A program made the translations under genes and the position numbers. The notes under the pieces are model-generated. The model worked only from the letters and a program-made list of their open reading frames with translations. It was not told the origin of the DNA and did not search any database. From Lepidodermella squamata (Eukaryota; Gastrotricha): a stretch of 64,000 nt of DNA. Below are positions 1-11,087 of the stretch, piece by piece (position 1 is the first letter of the stretch; each line of letters begins with the position of its first letter). The stretch covers positions 2,480,001 to 2,544,000 of the forward strand of contig JBLDXI010000017.1 in assembly GCA_047495785.1 (NCBI GenBank). Direction: 5' to 3'.

Positions 1-1789
1 CAATATTTTGGCCATTATGCTGTCGAGTTGTACAAAACCCTGGCTGAAATCGGCATCAAGCTCGTCGTTGTAGCTAATGCGGGCCGCTGCACTTCAACCG
101 GGCAAATGGAGTTCAAACACGCCCGCTGGCTTCAGACGGACATTCGTGATATGAACAAAGTCAATGAAATGCTGAACATGTTGGAAGAGCCTGAAGATTC
201 CGATCTGCTGAAACCAGCTCGCGAGACCAAGTCACCGAATTTACTTCCGCTTGAAGTATTGGACCGTCTTCGCCATGCCGGTTGCGAAATTTTGTGCAGT
301 TTAGATGGCGAAGCTGATCCTTACATGGCTAAACTACGCTGCGAGCGTCGCGCTTTCGCAATTTTGAGCAACGATTCGGATTATCTGCTGTTCGATAATT
401 GCCAGTACATCAACCTGGACGAGCATTTCGATGTCAGCGGCCGTTTAGCTGCATACTTATCAGCAGGCCGAGAAAATGCGACGGGAAAGCTTGATCAATT
501 GATGGTTAAATGCGTCTTCTCAAAAGACGTCTACGCTGCCCTTGATTTGCCGAACGTTGACGCTGCTTGCGATTTATCGTTTGTCCTAGGCAATGACGTG
601 TCAAAACAATACCCAGACTTGTATAAACGGCTGAATTTGTTGCGATTCAGCGTTAAGGGAGTGGCTTCTCGTTTGATTAAATACGGTCCGCTGACTCGTA
701 ATCCGATTTTCAGAGGTCTGTTCAACGATAAAGACATCAGGGAAGCTTACCGTTTGACACATGAGCTGTACAAAATGGAGCTGACGATGAATTCGGCCGA
801 GGATGGCCAGGGCGACATGAGCGATGCTGACAAAACGGCTCGAAAAATCTTGAACGAAGCAGTTCAAAACTGCCGGGTAGCTGGGCAGTGTTTGCCGATG
901 AGTCGCGGATTTTACTGGCAAGACGCGAAAGTTGTCGAGGCGAATGATGACCTATCATCACTGTACTCGTCTGAACAGGCGTGCTTACCGATCAGAATGG
1001 CTATCTACAAAATGTTGCTCAGTGATCAGAAGGATGAGATTAAAGAGTATCGCCCACTGCGGACCAGCCAAATCACAGAGTGCATGACCATTTCGATGAG
1101 CCATGCCGTCAGTGAAAATCGCATGTTGGCCGATCTACCGAAATTCCACCAGATCGCCGATTTGCCGCGCCAGGCTCGCCTCAACCTGTTCGATCGTATC
1201 GTCAATAATTGCTATCAGGTGAAATATTCAAGAATTTTAAGGAGGATTTTTCATAATTTTTTTATGTTGTGAAATGTTTGAATTTCGAATTTTATTCTAG
1301 GATCAGACCGACAAAACTCCGGCAGAGCGTATTTACGAGCGCTTTGACAGCTGGCCAATCGCATTCCGAGTCTACGTGTGCCGGCTGATCTGGCTCGCGA
1401 ACCAGGACAACAAAAACGTGCGTTTGACACGTTCTGAAATGGAGTCGATCATCGCTTCAATCTTTACTACCGCCCTACGCCCCGACGCCTCCGACCTCGG
1501 CATTGCTGCGGGATGCCGACCAACCCGCCGCTCCCTCACTGTTGGCACCTTTGTCCAGGTTGCCTATCGTTACGTGTACAACTTCCTCGCAAAAATGCTC
1601 ATTCTGGCTGAAGTTAGCGACGGATTGCCGCTCCCGTCAGCATTCTTCTCCGGCTCCCTGTTCACCGCTATGTTCTGCCGCCAGCAGGATGACAAGAGCG
1701 AAAGCGACGCCATGGCTCAGGTGCGGCGAGTGCGCAACGAGATTCTCGACAAGTATGCTCAAGTCGTCGACGCTGTCTTCGCCCATTGA
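1..1789 (+). CDS. Asteroid/FAM120-like protein with XPG-type nuclease fold, 5' partial
   Basis: Two exons, 1-1218 and 1301-1789; the 82-bp intron has a CAG|GTGAAA donor and TTCTAG acceptor in phase 0. The frame is open to the window edge, so the N-terminus lies outside; at least 568 residues are visible. The segment containing GEAD and LSNDSD (around 301-390) is an XPG-I-type acidic motif, as in FEN1/XPG nucleases and the asteroid/FAM120 (constitutive coactivator of PPAR-gamma) family. It aligns along its length with the gene at 28269-30149, including the C-terminal FFSGS(L/V)FTA motif. Role in this animal unknown; relatives include RNA-binding and signalling scaffold proteins. The acidic residues that bind metal in true nucleases are present in the visible part, so activity cannot be excluded. 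Family assignment is firm; function is inference. Confidence 0.85.
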
Positions 1790-2252
1790 ATTTGCTCAAC
1801 CAATCCAGCTCTTTTCGCGATGATTCAGAAAAATATTCACAACGAGTACCTATTATAGTGGCTCTCTGTTCTGTTTTTGTTTATAATTTTCAAGAGAAGT
1901 GGCGATGGCTGATTATATGATATAATAATTATTTTCCGAGCTGTAAGCATGACTGTCCGGAATCACCTGTAATTATCAGATGAATTTATGAAATAAAATG
2001 CACTATTTACCTAAAAATCAGTTGTCCCAATAAAAAACAACAAAAAATCTTTGGAAAAACCTGTGATGGCGCATTGAGTCATTTTTTTTATCAAGTTTTG
2101 ATGCTTACCAACCAACCAACCAAGATTGTTGAATCTAGCTTTAAGTAACAGCCAGAAATGCGATTGTAACAACCTCTTGACCCCTACCCAATACAGAGCT
2201 GGGATTTCGAACCTTTATTTTATTTGATAAGCTAAATGTTAATTGACAAGAG
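1790..2252. other. Intergenic between convergent genes
   Basis: 3' flank shared by the asteroid-like gene (+) and globin 1 (-). It holds a poly(A) signal and an unpaired tRNA B-box-like motif on the minus strand near 2198-2215; no gene is visible. Confidence 0.6.
1992..1997 (+). terminator. Poly(A) signal AATAAA
   Basis: Canonical hexamer about 200 bp after the stop of the asteroid-like gene at 1789. It is the only clear signal before the convergent globin gene. Confidence 0.55.
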
Positions 2253-3181
2253 TCATTTTTTATTTCCAGGATTAGCCGGTTTTCCCCTACCAACGCCTGC
2301 TCGGTTTGCAGCTGCCCTCGCCGTTTGAAAGGCTATTTGACTGATGCTATCGACCAAAGAGTGAATACTCGGCGCTGGTACGTCATCTGACACACTACTA
2401 GCAAGCGAGTCACTGCTAGCTGATGAGGTGGGAGTAGAAGCTTGCCGCTGTCCTTCCATACCATTTATCATCGCCAGAGACAGAGTCATGAAAAATTTGT
2501 CCCAGACAGCGGCAGATTGCTTTCGAGCAATCGATGCCATTTCCTCCTCACTTGAACTCTGCTCTTCGACAAGACCCGAAGTTGAACTCACCGAACCAGA
2601 TTTCCTGTGACATCCTTGATAGATGACAACCCATTTTGCGTCAGGAATCGTATCGTTGACGTCGTAGATGGCGCGGCGAAAGCAACTCATCAATGCCAAG
2701 ATGTGATTAGGCTTCGCACCGTTCGTGGCGTGCCTTGCCGAGAGAGGGGTGATGAACTCGAGAAAGGCCGTTTGATCGTCGATTCTATTGACGCATTTTT
2801 CTATGGCCGATAAAACTCGACGAGAGTGATTTTTCGTTTCCCAACTATAACGGACCTTAATTAGGTATGCTCGCAATAAAACCAAAATTAGACTCTGTAT
2901 GAATGTCTTACTTCCTCCTTAGTTTTCGGCATCACCTTTTGCTCGACAAAGACTTGAAAAGCATCCTTATGTGCGTCGAATAAACTTAGGGAAATGACGA
3001 ATGCAGCAAGTTTTTTTAATGTTTCTGTTCAAACATACCTGGTGAATGCCAAAACCCCAACAAGTTCCAACTCGGGGATCAAGAGCTCGAAACTTCGTCG
3101 CAGTAGGCCGCATTCCTGCGGGGAGTAGCTATCGAAAAACCAACCATGCTCGCGACGTTCTTTCGGTCTCTGTGCCGCCAT
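2253..3181 (-). CDS. Globin 1
   Basis: Three exons on the minus strand: 3039-3181, 2912-2984 and 2253-2855, giving 272 residues from ATG at 3181. The first exon carries the short N-terminus and helices A-B (GWFF, LLRRSFELL), followed by LFDAHKDAFQVFV and then VRYSWETKNH. Haem-pocket residues are present: distal E7 His in the KNHSRRVL segment and proximal F8 His in SARHATNGAKP. Introns fall at the end of helix B (phase 2, the classical B12.2 position) and before VRYSW (phase 0). The C-terminal tail beyond helix H is long, Ser/Ala-rich and probably disordered. No signal peptide, so a cytosolic oxygen-binding or redox globin is expected. It neighbours globin 2, with the same strand and the same intron pattern: a tandem duplicate. 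Confidence 0.9.
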
Positions 3182-3590
3182 TGTTGTCGGGATGATGAAA
3201 GCTCAATATCTTTGGAGATTTTTGAAAACCACAGAGCTGATGTACCAGCTTATATTTTTATTGATGTGCGACTCTATATTACCAATTATTTTCGCTGCGT
3301 TGTATTTGCTAGTTATTTTAATAAAGAATTGTCAGTGTTTTATGATAATATTCTTTTAGCTAGTGAATATTTGCGCATTGAAGCACGGAAATCATCAAAT
3401 CCGCCGGTCAGTCAGCCGGAAGACTTAGTTTGACAATAAAGAAATGATTCCTGCACTCAAGTAAATCGAAATATCTTCCTACTTCAAAAGAAACCATACA
3501 GCGTTTTTGTCAGAAAATAGGTGAACAACTGGGAAATAATCCTCGGTAAAACGAAACAAAATTCTGGCCGGACGGTCACGCCTTATGCTT
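3182..3590. other. Intergenic between two tandem globins
   Basis: Upstream region of globin 1 and 3' flank of globin 2. AT-rich; a TATAAG on the minus strand at 3249-3254 could serve globin 1. A 95-codon plus-strand ORF here has no recognisable content. Confidence 0.5.
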
Positions 3591-4335
3591 TCATTTTTCG
3601 ATTGAGTTCCGGGGTGCCTCATCTTGTGGTAAAGCTTGATCGCAACTGCTTTCTTGTGAAACATTGTCCCTGGGGAAGTTTTTCGCCGCCTTTCCTCCGT
3701 TAAAGTTAATCATCAATAAAGACAGCGATGAGAAAAATTTGTCCCAGACGGCAAAGCATTTAGGCAGCAAATTCGTTTCGTCTGTCAGTTTTTTCGCATT
3801 GAGGCTTGCGAATTCTTCATATAGCGCCTGCCTCAGGCAGCTAACCAGAACTAGCACGTCACATGGATATTCGATGAATGGTTCGTGCCGAAGAGTTAGC
3901 CCTGCGACGTATTCCAAGAGGGCTGCTCTGTCGTCCAGCCGGTTGATGCACTTTTGCAAGCCACTCCAAACTTTCAGGCCGTGCTGCCTAGTCTCCCACG
4001 AATAAAGTACCTAGATCATTTTGTCCGGTTTATTAAATGAGGAATAATTGAGAATGTTATACTTCATCACGAGTCTTCGGCAGAACAGCGTTGGAAATGA
4101 AGACAGAAAAGGCATGGCTATGAGAGTCGAACAACCTGTTGGTTAGGAAAGTGAGAGCGGATCCACTTTCATTAAATTAAGGAGGATGATTATCGATATA
4201 CCGAGTAAAAGCCGCAACGCCAACGTCGGACAGGTTGTTCATGACCTCCTGAAAGCTCTGCCGAATAATGCCGATTTCTGCGCTAGAAAACTCAGCAAGG
4301 TACCAATGTTCATCGGCAGGCACTAGCGAGGTCAT
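3591..4335 (-). CDS. Globin 2
   Basis: Exons 4202-4335, 4063-4135 and 3591-4010 encode 208 residues. The start is ATG at 4335 (MTSLVPADEHWYL). Helix B end and CD region read FTRLFDSHSHAFSVFI; E7 His is in TRQHGLKV and F8 His in LTLRHEPF. The first intron interrupts the end of helix B in phase 2, the second precedes VLYSWE in phase 0, both exactly as in globin 1, and exon 2 is 73 nt in both genes. The helix F-G segment (EPFIEYPCDVL) departs from the family pattern, losing the usual GAKP. Cytosolic globin expected. Tandem copy of globin 1, 409 bp apart on the same strand. Confidence 0.9.
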
Positions 4336-4975
4336 TTGTTGGATGTAGATTGGTCCGTGACGAGATGGCGAGTTAAGTAGCTTTTTTGAATTTATCGAGT
4401 CGCCCCAAATGTTTTACTTTGCAATTGACGCCCTTCAAGTGATATCTAAATCGCGATAGCCGAAGCCTTACACCTATGCTACGTTTATTTGGAAAATGAG
4501 AAGCCTAGATTTCTACCCACATAGTTTTTTCTAAGAGGTGTTTCATAAGTGTCCCTGCTTCTGTCAATGATCAAGTGCTAATTATAAATTACAGTCGATT
4601 TGTCCTGGATGCAATAGGAACAATATCGAGAGACGACGCCCGTTTCGAGCTTAGCTAGGTACCCATTATACCCATGAATAAAAAAATAAAACGATGTCTA
4701 TAATAAGGATATTTTTATTACAAAATAAAAACGCTGATAATGAAAAACGAATGAAACATAGGCACATCAGTAGGGTTTCACCTGGTATTAACTGCTAATA
4801 GCTAACATCGGTTATACTTGAAAAAAAGAAAAAAAACCTGGTCTAATCACTGGAACAACATTCGTAAGTATCTACAGCCTAACTAATAAAGTTTTCACAG
4901 CGCTAGAAATTTTACGAGTCATCACATTGACTATCAGACTCTTATTAGCTTGATAAGCAGCTGGGCTGCAAATCT
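4336..4975. other. Intergenic between globin 2 and the protease homologues
   Basis: AT-rich. Holds a minus-strand poly(A) signal (TTTATT on the plus strand, 4714-4719) for the two-domain protease homologue and the upstream region of globin 2. No gene seen. Confidence 0.5.
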
Positions 4976-7497
4976 TTAGGCGGTTGTATCTTTGAACCCG
5001 CGAACAGTGTCTTGAATCCAGCGGCCGACGAAGCAAGGCCGTGAATAGACGACATAGGTGCCCTCGTAGGTGCAGCCTCGCTGCGTATAAGACGCGATTC
5101 CATGTAGGAAATAGTTGTCCTCTCTCGCCATTTTACACATCAGAGGACCACCAGCGTCCACCTGGCACGCAGGCCGGCCACCGTTGTTCAAACCCCGAGC
5201 GCAGAGCTTACGATCAGTGTATTCGACATCTCCTAACCCAGCCTTACATGTCTGTTCGCTGGTCACATTGACTGAGACAACTTCGAGGGGGTTACGAGCG
5301 GGGTCATTGCGACGATTGCCGATCGTACGCCAGCCGATTGTCAAACAATCGGTCGGCTTGTCGTCTTCTGGTTTATCGTCGCAATCGACTAGCAGGCAAA
5401 TCGGTCGAACAGAGTCCGAGAATCTCACGCGCTCTGGGAAATATTGGTTCAAATTTTGGATGAAAGCTGAATACTGATTATCTCTCACCTCCAAGCCTAA
5501 GAAGGGCGAAGTCGTAGTCGAAATTAGTGCCGTCATAATCAGGATGGATGAAGGAAGTGTTAACAGTTACACTTCGCTCATTTCCCGTAGGTTTCGTTAG
5601 ATCGTATTCGCCAAAATGGGCCGTAATCGTAGTCAATCTAAAGATGAGAGAAAGCTTCAAATTTTACGGCGAAATGAACCGCTCACTTTTCTTGTTCGGC
5701 GGTTTTGATGCACCGAGCAGACGTGAGGATCCAATAGTCCTCGATAAGGGTAGCGCTACATGTGAAGGGCTGGATGCTTTCAAAGCTGCTCAGTTGAAGC
5801 CTGACTTGCCATGGATACTCTAGGATAAGAGCGGGCCTTGGCTGGGGAACGCGGCCAGCCGCCATCATGTTGTACTTGTTCTGACCACACTGCGAATTCT
5901 CAGCATCAGAGCTCAGCAACAAACGCGGAACCTTTTTCGGCAGTCTGATAATTGAATATTGACATTATAGCACACAATGATCAAGCTGAAGGAGCTTACG
6001 CTGCTGAAATCGGAGAGGGCAAATCCGAACCATCCGAACCGTCGGGGTTCGTGATGTAGTTATTGCCATTTGCAGCGGGGCGGCTGTTGGCGCCATTGGC
6101 GTTGACGGTGTCAATTATTACCGGTCTGACGGTTGTCCTTCGGGTCGTCCGCGGGCTGGCTCTCGTCTGCGAGTCACTCGGATTTGTAGGCCTTGCAGTA
6201 GTAGTCTCGCTTTGTTGAGTTTGCTGCGTTGTTCGAGTTTCAGCTGGTTTCACAGAGGTCGAAGGAACGCCCTGTCCATTTGTACCAGTCTGTCTCTGAG
6301 TCGTAACTGCCGAGCCACTGGATCTTGTGCTAGATGGAGAAGAATTCGAGGATGGAGCGGACGTAATTTCTCCATTTGGTCTCGGCGGCCCAGGTAGGGT
6401 GGGGTTCGAACCAGCACCTGGTCTCTGTCCGAATCCAGCTTTTTCGTCTCCAGGTAGCTCCACCAAACCCGATGTAATACCCGTAACGTTTCGAATCCAA
6501 GGCATGACATGACAAGGCCTCGAATAGATATGGTAGTAACCAGCTGGTTTGAAACACCCGTAACCGAACGAGTTCATGCCGTGTAAGTAGTACGTATTAT
6601 CAGCAGCGCTGAAACAAGATAGCGGGCCACCCAAATCACCCTTGAAATACGATAGTAATGAAAGAAAATTAAGGGAGACTTGGGAAATTTTACTCTGCAA
6701 TCGTCAACCATGCCTTGAGGATAGCCAGCGCAAGTGCGGTCATCACCGATAACGATGTCACCAGAATCTCGTTTTGAGTCCAGTGAAGTGATACAAGTTT
6801 TCAGATCAACTAGAGGCACGTTGCTTTTACGCAGCTGGTCCCAGATACCAACTGAGCTGTTGAACAAGAGACGATCCGAACCCCAACCAGCAATGGCGCA
6901 AATCGAATTTGGTGGATTCTCATCGAGGCATTCGTCGATCATGCAAATCGGTTGGATATTAGGACCGAATTGGAGGGGCTCTAAAAATACAAAAATAATT
7001 GATTAAGACAGGGACAAAAAGCTGAAAATACCGTAAACGTGAAGTAGGGCAAAGTCGTAGATTGAGGTGATTTCCTCGTACAAAGGATGGATGACGTATT
7101 TGTCGATAACAAGCATTTTTTCGCCAGGATCATTCGAAGACAGCTTAACATCACCAGCATATGCGGTTATGTCGCCGCTGAACACTGGCTCCGAGCTTCG
7201 AAGATTATGGAAAATATTGAGGTTAAAATTGGAATTTTAAATAGTATAATACTTTGAAGTGAACAGGCATGTCGCCGATGAAATTAGCCACTGCTCATTG
7301 ATAATGGAAGCAGTGCAAGATATTTGCTCCGGCGCGACTGATATTCTAACGATCCATGGGAACTCGCCCGAGCTGGCCGGGTAGCTCCCGTCACCTGGCG
7401 GAATCGTTACTGAACTTCTACCGCAAGATTGCAGCTGCGAACCAGTCGCTGAAATTAGCAGGAAGAATCCTACTAATTGGAGGGTGTCTTCCCGCAT
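4976..7497 (-). CDS. Two-domain trypsin-like serine protease homologue, both domains catalytically dead
   Basis: Seven exons: 7253-7497, 7032-7195, 6694-6980, 6000-6640, 5687-5944, 5489-5637, 4976-5433; 733 residues. ATG at 7497 starts a hydrophobic signal peptide (LVGFFLLIS). Domain 1 has QWLISSATC (His57 replaced by Thr), IYDFALL (Asp102 kept) and CRGDLGGPL (Ser195 replaced by Leu). A Ser/Thr/Pro-rich, mucin-like linker of about 140 residues follows. Domain 2 has WILTSARC (His to Arg), DYDFALLRL (Asp kept) and QVDAGGPL (Ser to Ala). Fusion is supported by a 55-bp intron at 5945-5999 with GTAAGC donor and ATCAG acceptor in matching phase 2; domain 2 has no start codon or signal peptide of its own. 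Both domains lack the IVGG activation start. Secreted; a decoy, clip-like regulator or binding protein is inferred. The N-terminal exon is the least certain part. Confidence 0.82.
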
Positions 7498-8607
7498 GAC
7501 CTCGTAAAAATCTTGACTAAAATCTAGAGTGATAAATGTTGCAAATAGCGGGCCGATTGATAGCACGTCAAATTTCTGCTCGGTGCAAAATTATTCATAG
7601 CAGCTCTCATACCCATACTCCCGTCAAAGCGTTTGTCTTGTTTTTTTTCGGCGCAAGGGCGACAAACAGCGTGCGGTGAAAAATCGCTATTGGCTACATC
7701 GGCCCGTGCACCTGATAAAGGTGAAATATAGCAATTTCCGCCCGAGCCATTTGTTTCTGAATAGCCGAGATTTTCCGCGCCATTAAGCACGGTCGACAAA
7801 AAAATATAATGAATAAGTCAGCAATTAAAATCACTGCGCGTCAATATAAAGTCGAAGAACAAGTTTTTATTGCGTTGCGGCGATGAGAGGCTTGTGAGAC
7901 AATAAAAAAATGCAACCACGCAAAAACGACGGCTCACCTGACCGTTTTCAACCTTCGAGTGTGACGCGCTCTTCAGGGGCGTTTGTTATTATAATCTTTT
8001 CATAGCCGAAAAAACACAGTCCTCGCAATGAGGCAATAAAAATAACTGACGCACAACGATGTTGATGAAAATATGTGGCTTGTCAACTGCATAAATTCTT
8101 GATAATTAATAGGCTGATGGAGGGAGTGTAAACGACTTTTTGCGGGTCACAGGCCACTGCAATCTCGTCTGTGAAAGGAAAATCGGCGGTATTCAGGAGA
8201 TATTTAACAATTAAAAACGTGAAAAAGGACCTTAGCAACACCTGCGACGAGTTTCTCCCGAAAGTAGAACACAAATTATCTCAATATTTCGGGACACTGG
8301 TATTATTTGCAATTTAATTTCGATTTAATTTCATTTAATAGCTCGAGGTCTCGAGACGTCTCGAGAGCTCCACACGTAAATCAATATTTTCAGGCCATTT
8401 TTAGAATTTCCAGAACTCGTTCAAGATTTACCTCTGAAGAACGAGCGAGGACGGCGTGGGCGAAACCTGAAAACTGTGTTTTTGTCTTTTGCTATGGTGA
8501 ACAAGAGAGCCGTTCATGTTGCGTTACGTGCACGTTTTTATTTCGCCTACCAAGTTTTTCTCCTACACGCATCCCGGTGTTAACTAAATGATGAATAAGC
8601 AGTGGAA
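7498..8607. other. Intergenic between divergent genes
   Basis: Upstream of the two-domain protease homologue (-) and of the small secreted protein gene (+). It contains an 18-bp perfect palindrome at 8349-8366. No convincing coding region; the short ORFs have no recognisable content. Confidence 0.5.
8349..8366. repeat. 18-bp perfect palindrome
   Basis: TCTCGAGACGTCTCGAGA reads the same on both strands, centred on GACGTC and containing two CTCGAG cores. It sits in AT-rich DNA about 240 bp upstream of the TATA box of the small secreted gene. It could be a dimeric transcription-factor site; not identified. Confidence 0.6.
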
Positions 8608-8637
8608 TATAAAAGTTGCTTCGGGTTTCGCTTCAGT
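8608..8637 (+). promoter_or_regulatory. Core promoter: TATA box and initiator
   Basis: TATAAAAG at 8608-8615 is followed at normal core-promoter spacing by TCAGT at 8633-8637, an arthropod-type initiator. The ATG of the next gene is at 8673, giving a 5' UTR of about 38 nt. Confidence 0.65.
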
Positions 8638-8672
8638 CACTTCAAATTATTAAACATTTTAACCGCGAAAAA

Positions 8673-9035
8673 ATGAACAGTATTATTGTGGTTTTCTCTG
8701 CTTTGCTTTGGGTTGTTAACTGTCTCGAAATCCCGCAATCTTTTGGATCAGTTCTGCAACAGCTTCCAGCAAATATATCGAACGTAATATCAATGCCAAA
8801 CCTAAATGAGCTGCCCATATCTCCATCCCTTATGTCATCTATTCCGCCTGATGTTGTCGAGAGGCTATCCAACGCAGCTTCAACAGAGAGAGTGAACAAT
8901 GGCTACAGCAGCAGACCAGTACAGACCACCCAACGCCCGGTAGCAACGAACAAACAGCCTAGGAATTCAGCAATCAGTCACCTTGGCAGTGGGTTACTAC
9001 TCACACTGTCACTTGTACTCAAACTTGTATGCTAA
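8673..9035 (+). CDS. Small secreted protein, probably GPI-anchored
   Basis: A single exon of 120 residues. The ATG at 8673 was chosen over upstream codons because it sits just after a TATA/Inr promoter and begins a signal peptide (MNSIIVVFSALLWVVNC). The middle is low in complexity: Pro/Ser/Asn-rich with PVQTTQRPVATN and one NIS glycosylation site. The protein ends in a hydrophobic stretch (GLLLTLSLVLKLVC) after a small-residue region (NSAISHLGSG), the layout of a GPI-attachment signal. No known domain. It lies on the opposite strand among the protease homologues, whose linkers have a similar Thr/Pro-rich character. A surface or cuticle-associated mucin-like protein is inference. Confidence 0.65.
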   Translation: MNSIIVVFSALLWVVNCLEIPQSFGSVLQQLPANISNVISMPNLNELPISPSLMSSIPPDVVERLSNAASTERVNNGYSSRPVQTTQRPVATNKQPRNSAISHLGSGLLLTLSLVLKLVC

Positions 9036-9283
9036 AGTTGCGTTAAAAAATGTAAATAATCAAAGCTTTTACTTCAATCGTTCATAAAATGGTGGCAAAT
9101 TCCAGATGAATGATATAGTCACCACTCAATTCGTTCAATGCATTTGAAAACGGAAAGTTACAATAAACTGTCTGAGATAAAGCTGTTATGGAATAATTAT
9201 AGCAAATAATTTCACCGATTTTTCTGCGATTGGAAAACCTTGGATATAGAGCGCTGTCACATTTGATTCTCACAAGTAATATT

Positions 9284-11087
9284 TTACAAGGTTATGTCAT
9301 ACGAAATAGTCACAAAAAAGGTAATGAGTAGGATAAATATATGAAAATTATGACGGCTTACGCCTTGATTAGTTTTCAGCGTTGTTACGCTTGGTTTGGG
9401 TGCGGCAGTGGTGGGGCTAATAATTGGGCCATTTGCTAAAGCCAAGGTTGTGTTATCGTCTTCTTCATCATACTGCAGTCCGTGAGGGATGACTCCTGGT
9501 GTTTTTCTGGTGTTTGATGGACTTGGTGTTTTCCTGACATAAGTTACGGCAGCTGAGACTTGCGCTGTGGTTGGCACAGCTCTGGTGGTGACATGAGACT
9601 TTGTTGTCAAGCCGGGTTTGACAGTTGTAATAGGCTCGGGGGCTTTAACGCCTTCCATTGTATCGTTGATCCAGCTCATAACTGCGCAAGGCCGCGAGTA
9701 AATGTGGTAATAACCAGAAGGCCGAGCGCATCTGAAAGAAATTTTTTGAGAGATGAATCGAACAAGGGGAATTTTATGCCGGATATTTGGCTGGGGAGGT
9801 CACTTCCTAACTAATTTAAAATTTTCTCCAGTTTTTTCCAGAGACATCTTTTTCTGTAAATTCATGTCAATCGATTAATTTTCTAGCTTTAGAATTTTCT
9901 CAAAATCACCGATAAATTTTAAATTCAATAATAATTATATTGCTGGAAAAATTCAAAACCTTAGCTTCCGCTAAATGAAAATATCAAGGAAGACATCTTT
10001 TAGCCATGACGCGAGTGGGATGCAAATTAAGAGTACTTTTCAATTCCAATCTGGGGCTTGAAATTTTTTTTTGAATTTCCTCAATAATTAGTAACCGAAG
10101 TTCCTTAAAATGGAAAATAATCCAGGCCAGTATAATTATTGCCGGCTTACCCGAAGCCGAAAGAATCAATGCCATGAAGGAAATATCTGAAGTTGCCAGC
10201 AATCCTGCAGATGAACGGAGCACCAGGGTCACCTTGGCAATCGTCAAAGCCACCTTAGAAATTTAGAAAGGAATTTTCGTTTATTATTTGTTAGACTCTC
10301 AGAAATACTCACCATCCTGAAAACCGGCACATACCATGTTCTCTGTTATCGGATACTGCCGGGTGTCGTTTTTCTCAGCTAGCCGATCGGCACAAAGCGA
10401 TTGGTCGAAAATCGGCATGATAGTTTTCATTAGTCGGCTATCGGACGGTCTTTTCGCTAATTTAGTACGCATAGAGCCCCATCCGACCGAATAACACAGC
10501 GATCCTTTGGCTTCCAGCGAACAGTCAGGCAGCAAACAAGCGGGCACGACATTTGTATCGTTATACATTTTAAGCGAAGCGTTCAGCCGGACCAACGCAA
10601 AATCAAAGTCGTAGCTTCCTTTTTTGAAATTTGGGTGTTTGATGATAGAATTCGCGGTCATCAACTGCTGATTAGCAGGCCTGGCAGAGAGTATAACTCC
10701 ACCGGATGCAATAACGGTGACATTTCGCTCGCTCTTGAAACTATATTAGGAAGATGTATTTGTCGTTTTTTTTAATTTTATCGACAAACTAACTTGTCAA
10801 AACAACTTGCACTGGTGATCACCCAATCTGCGCTAACGATCGTGCCGACGCAGTATTCGGAGCTTTGGCTGTCATTTAGACGAACAAGCCAAGGGAAGTC
10901 GGTAGGTAAGGCAGGGTAACTGCCGCTAAGCCTGGGCATCATAACCTGCGATCTGCCGCATTCTTGCTCGCTCGATAAATGAGCAAAAAATGCAACTAAT
11001 AAATTATTAAAATAATTAGAGCGGAAATTGTAAGAAAAAAATCAACTCACCTGTTAAAAGCCCCGAAAGACTCAGGGTGAATCCCAT
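9284..11087 (-). CDS. Trypsin-like serine protease homologue, catalytic His and Ser lost
   Basis: Exons 11051-11087, 10794-10995, 10313-10740, 10151-10253 and 9284-9731 encode 405 residues. ATG at 11087 begins a signal peptide (MGFTLSLSGLLTVAFFAHLSS). The domain has WVITSASC (His57 replaced by Ser), YDFDFALVRL (Asp102 kept) and CQGDPGAP (Ser195 replaced by Pro). The activation site IVGG is missing, but the pre-domain CG and the PACLLPDC cysteines are kept as in its neighbours. After YSRPC..MSWINDT comes a Thr/Pro/Lys-rich tail of about 120 residues ending in a hydrophobic segment (HIFILLITFFVTI), possibly a membrane or GPI anchor. A GTAAGC at 9356-9361 could instead be a donor to a further exon, as in the two-domain gene, so the C-terminus is uncertain. 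Secreted pseudoprotease; binding or decoy role inferred. Confidence 0.82.

Noticed and set aside
2198-2215. tRNA gene on the minus strand
   Set aside because: A GGTTCGAAATCC B-box-like motif stands alone without an A box at the right distance.
4976-5944. A separate gene for the second protease-like domain
   Set aside because: It has no in-frame ATG or signal peptide, while a consensus 55-bp intron in matching phase joins it to the preceding gene.
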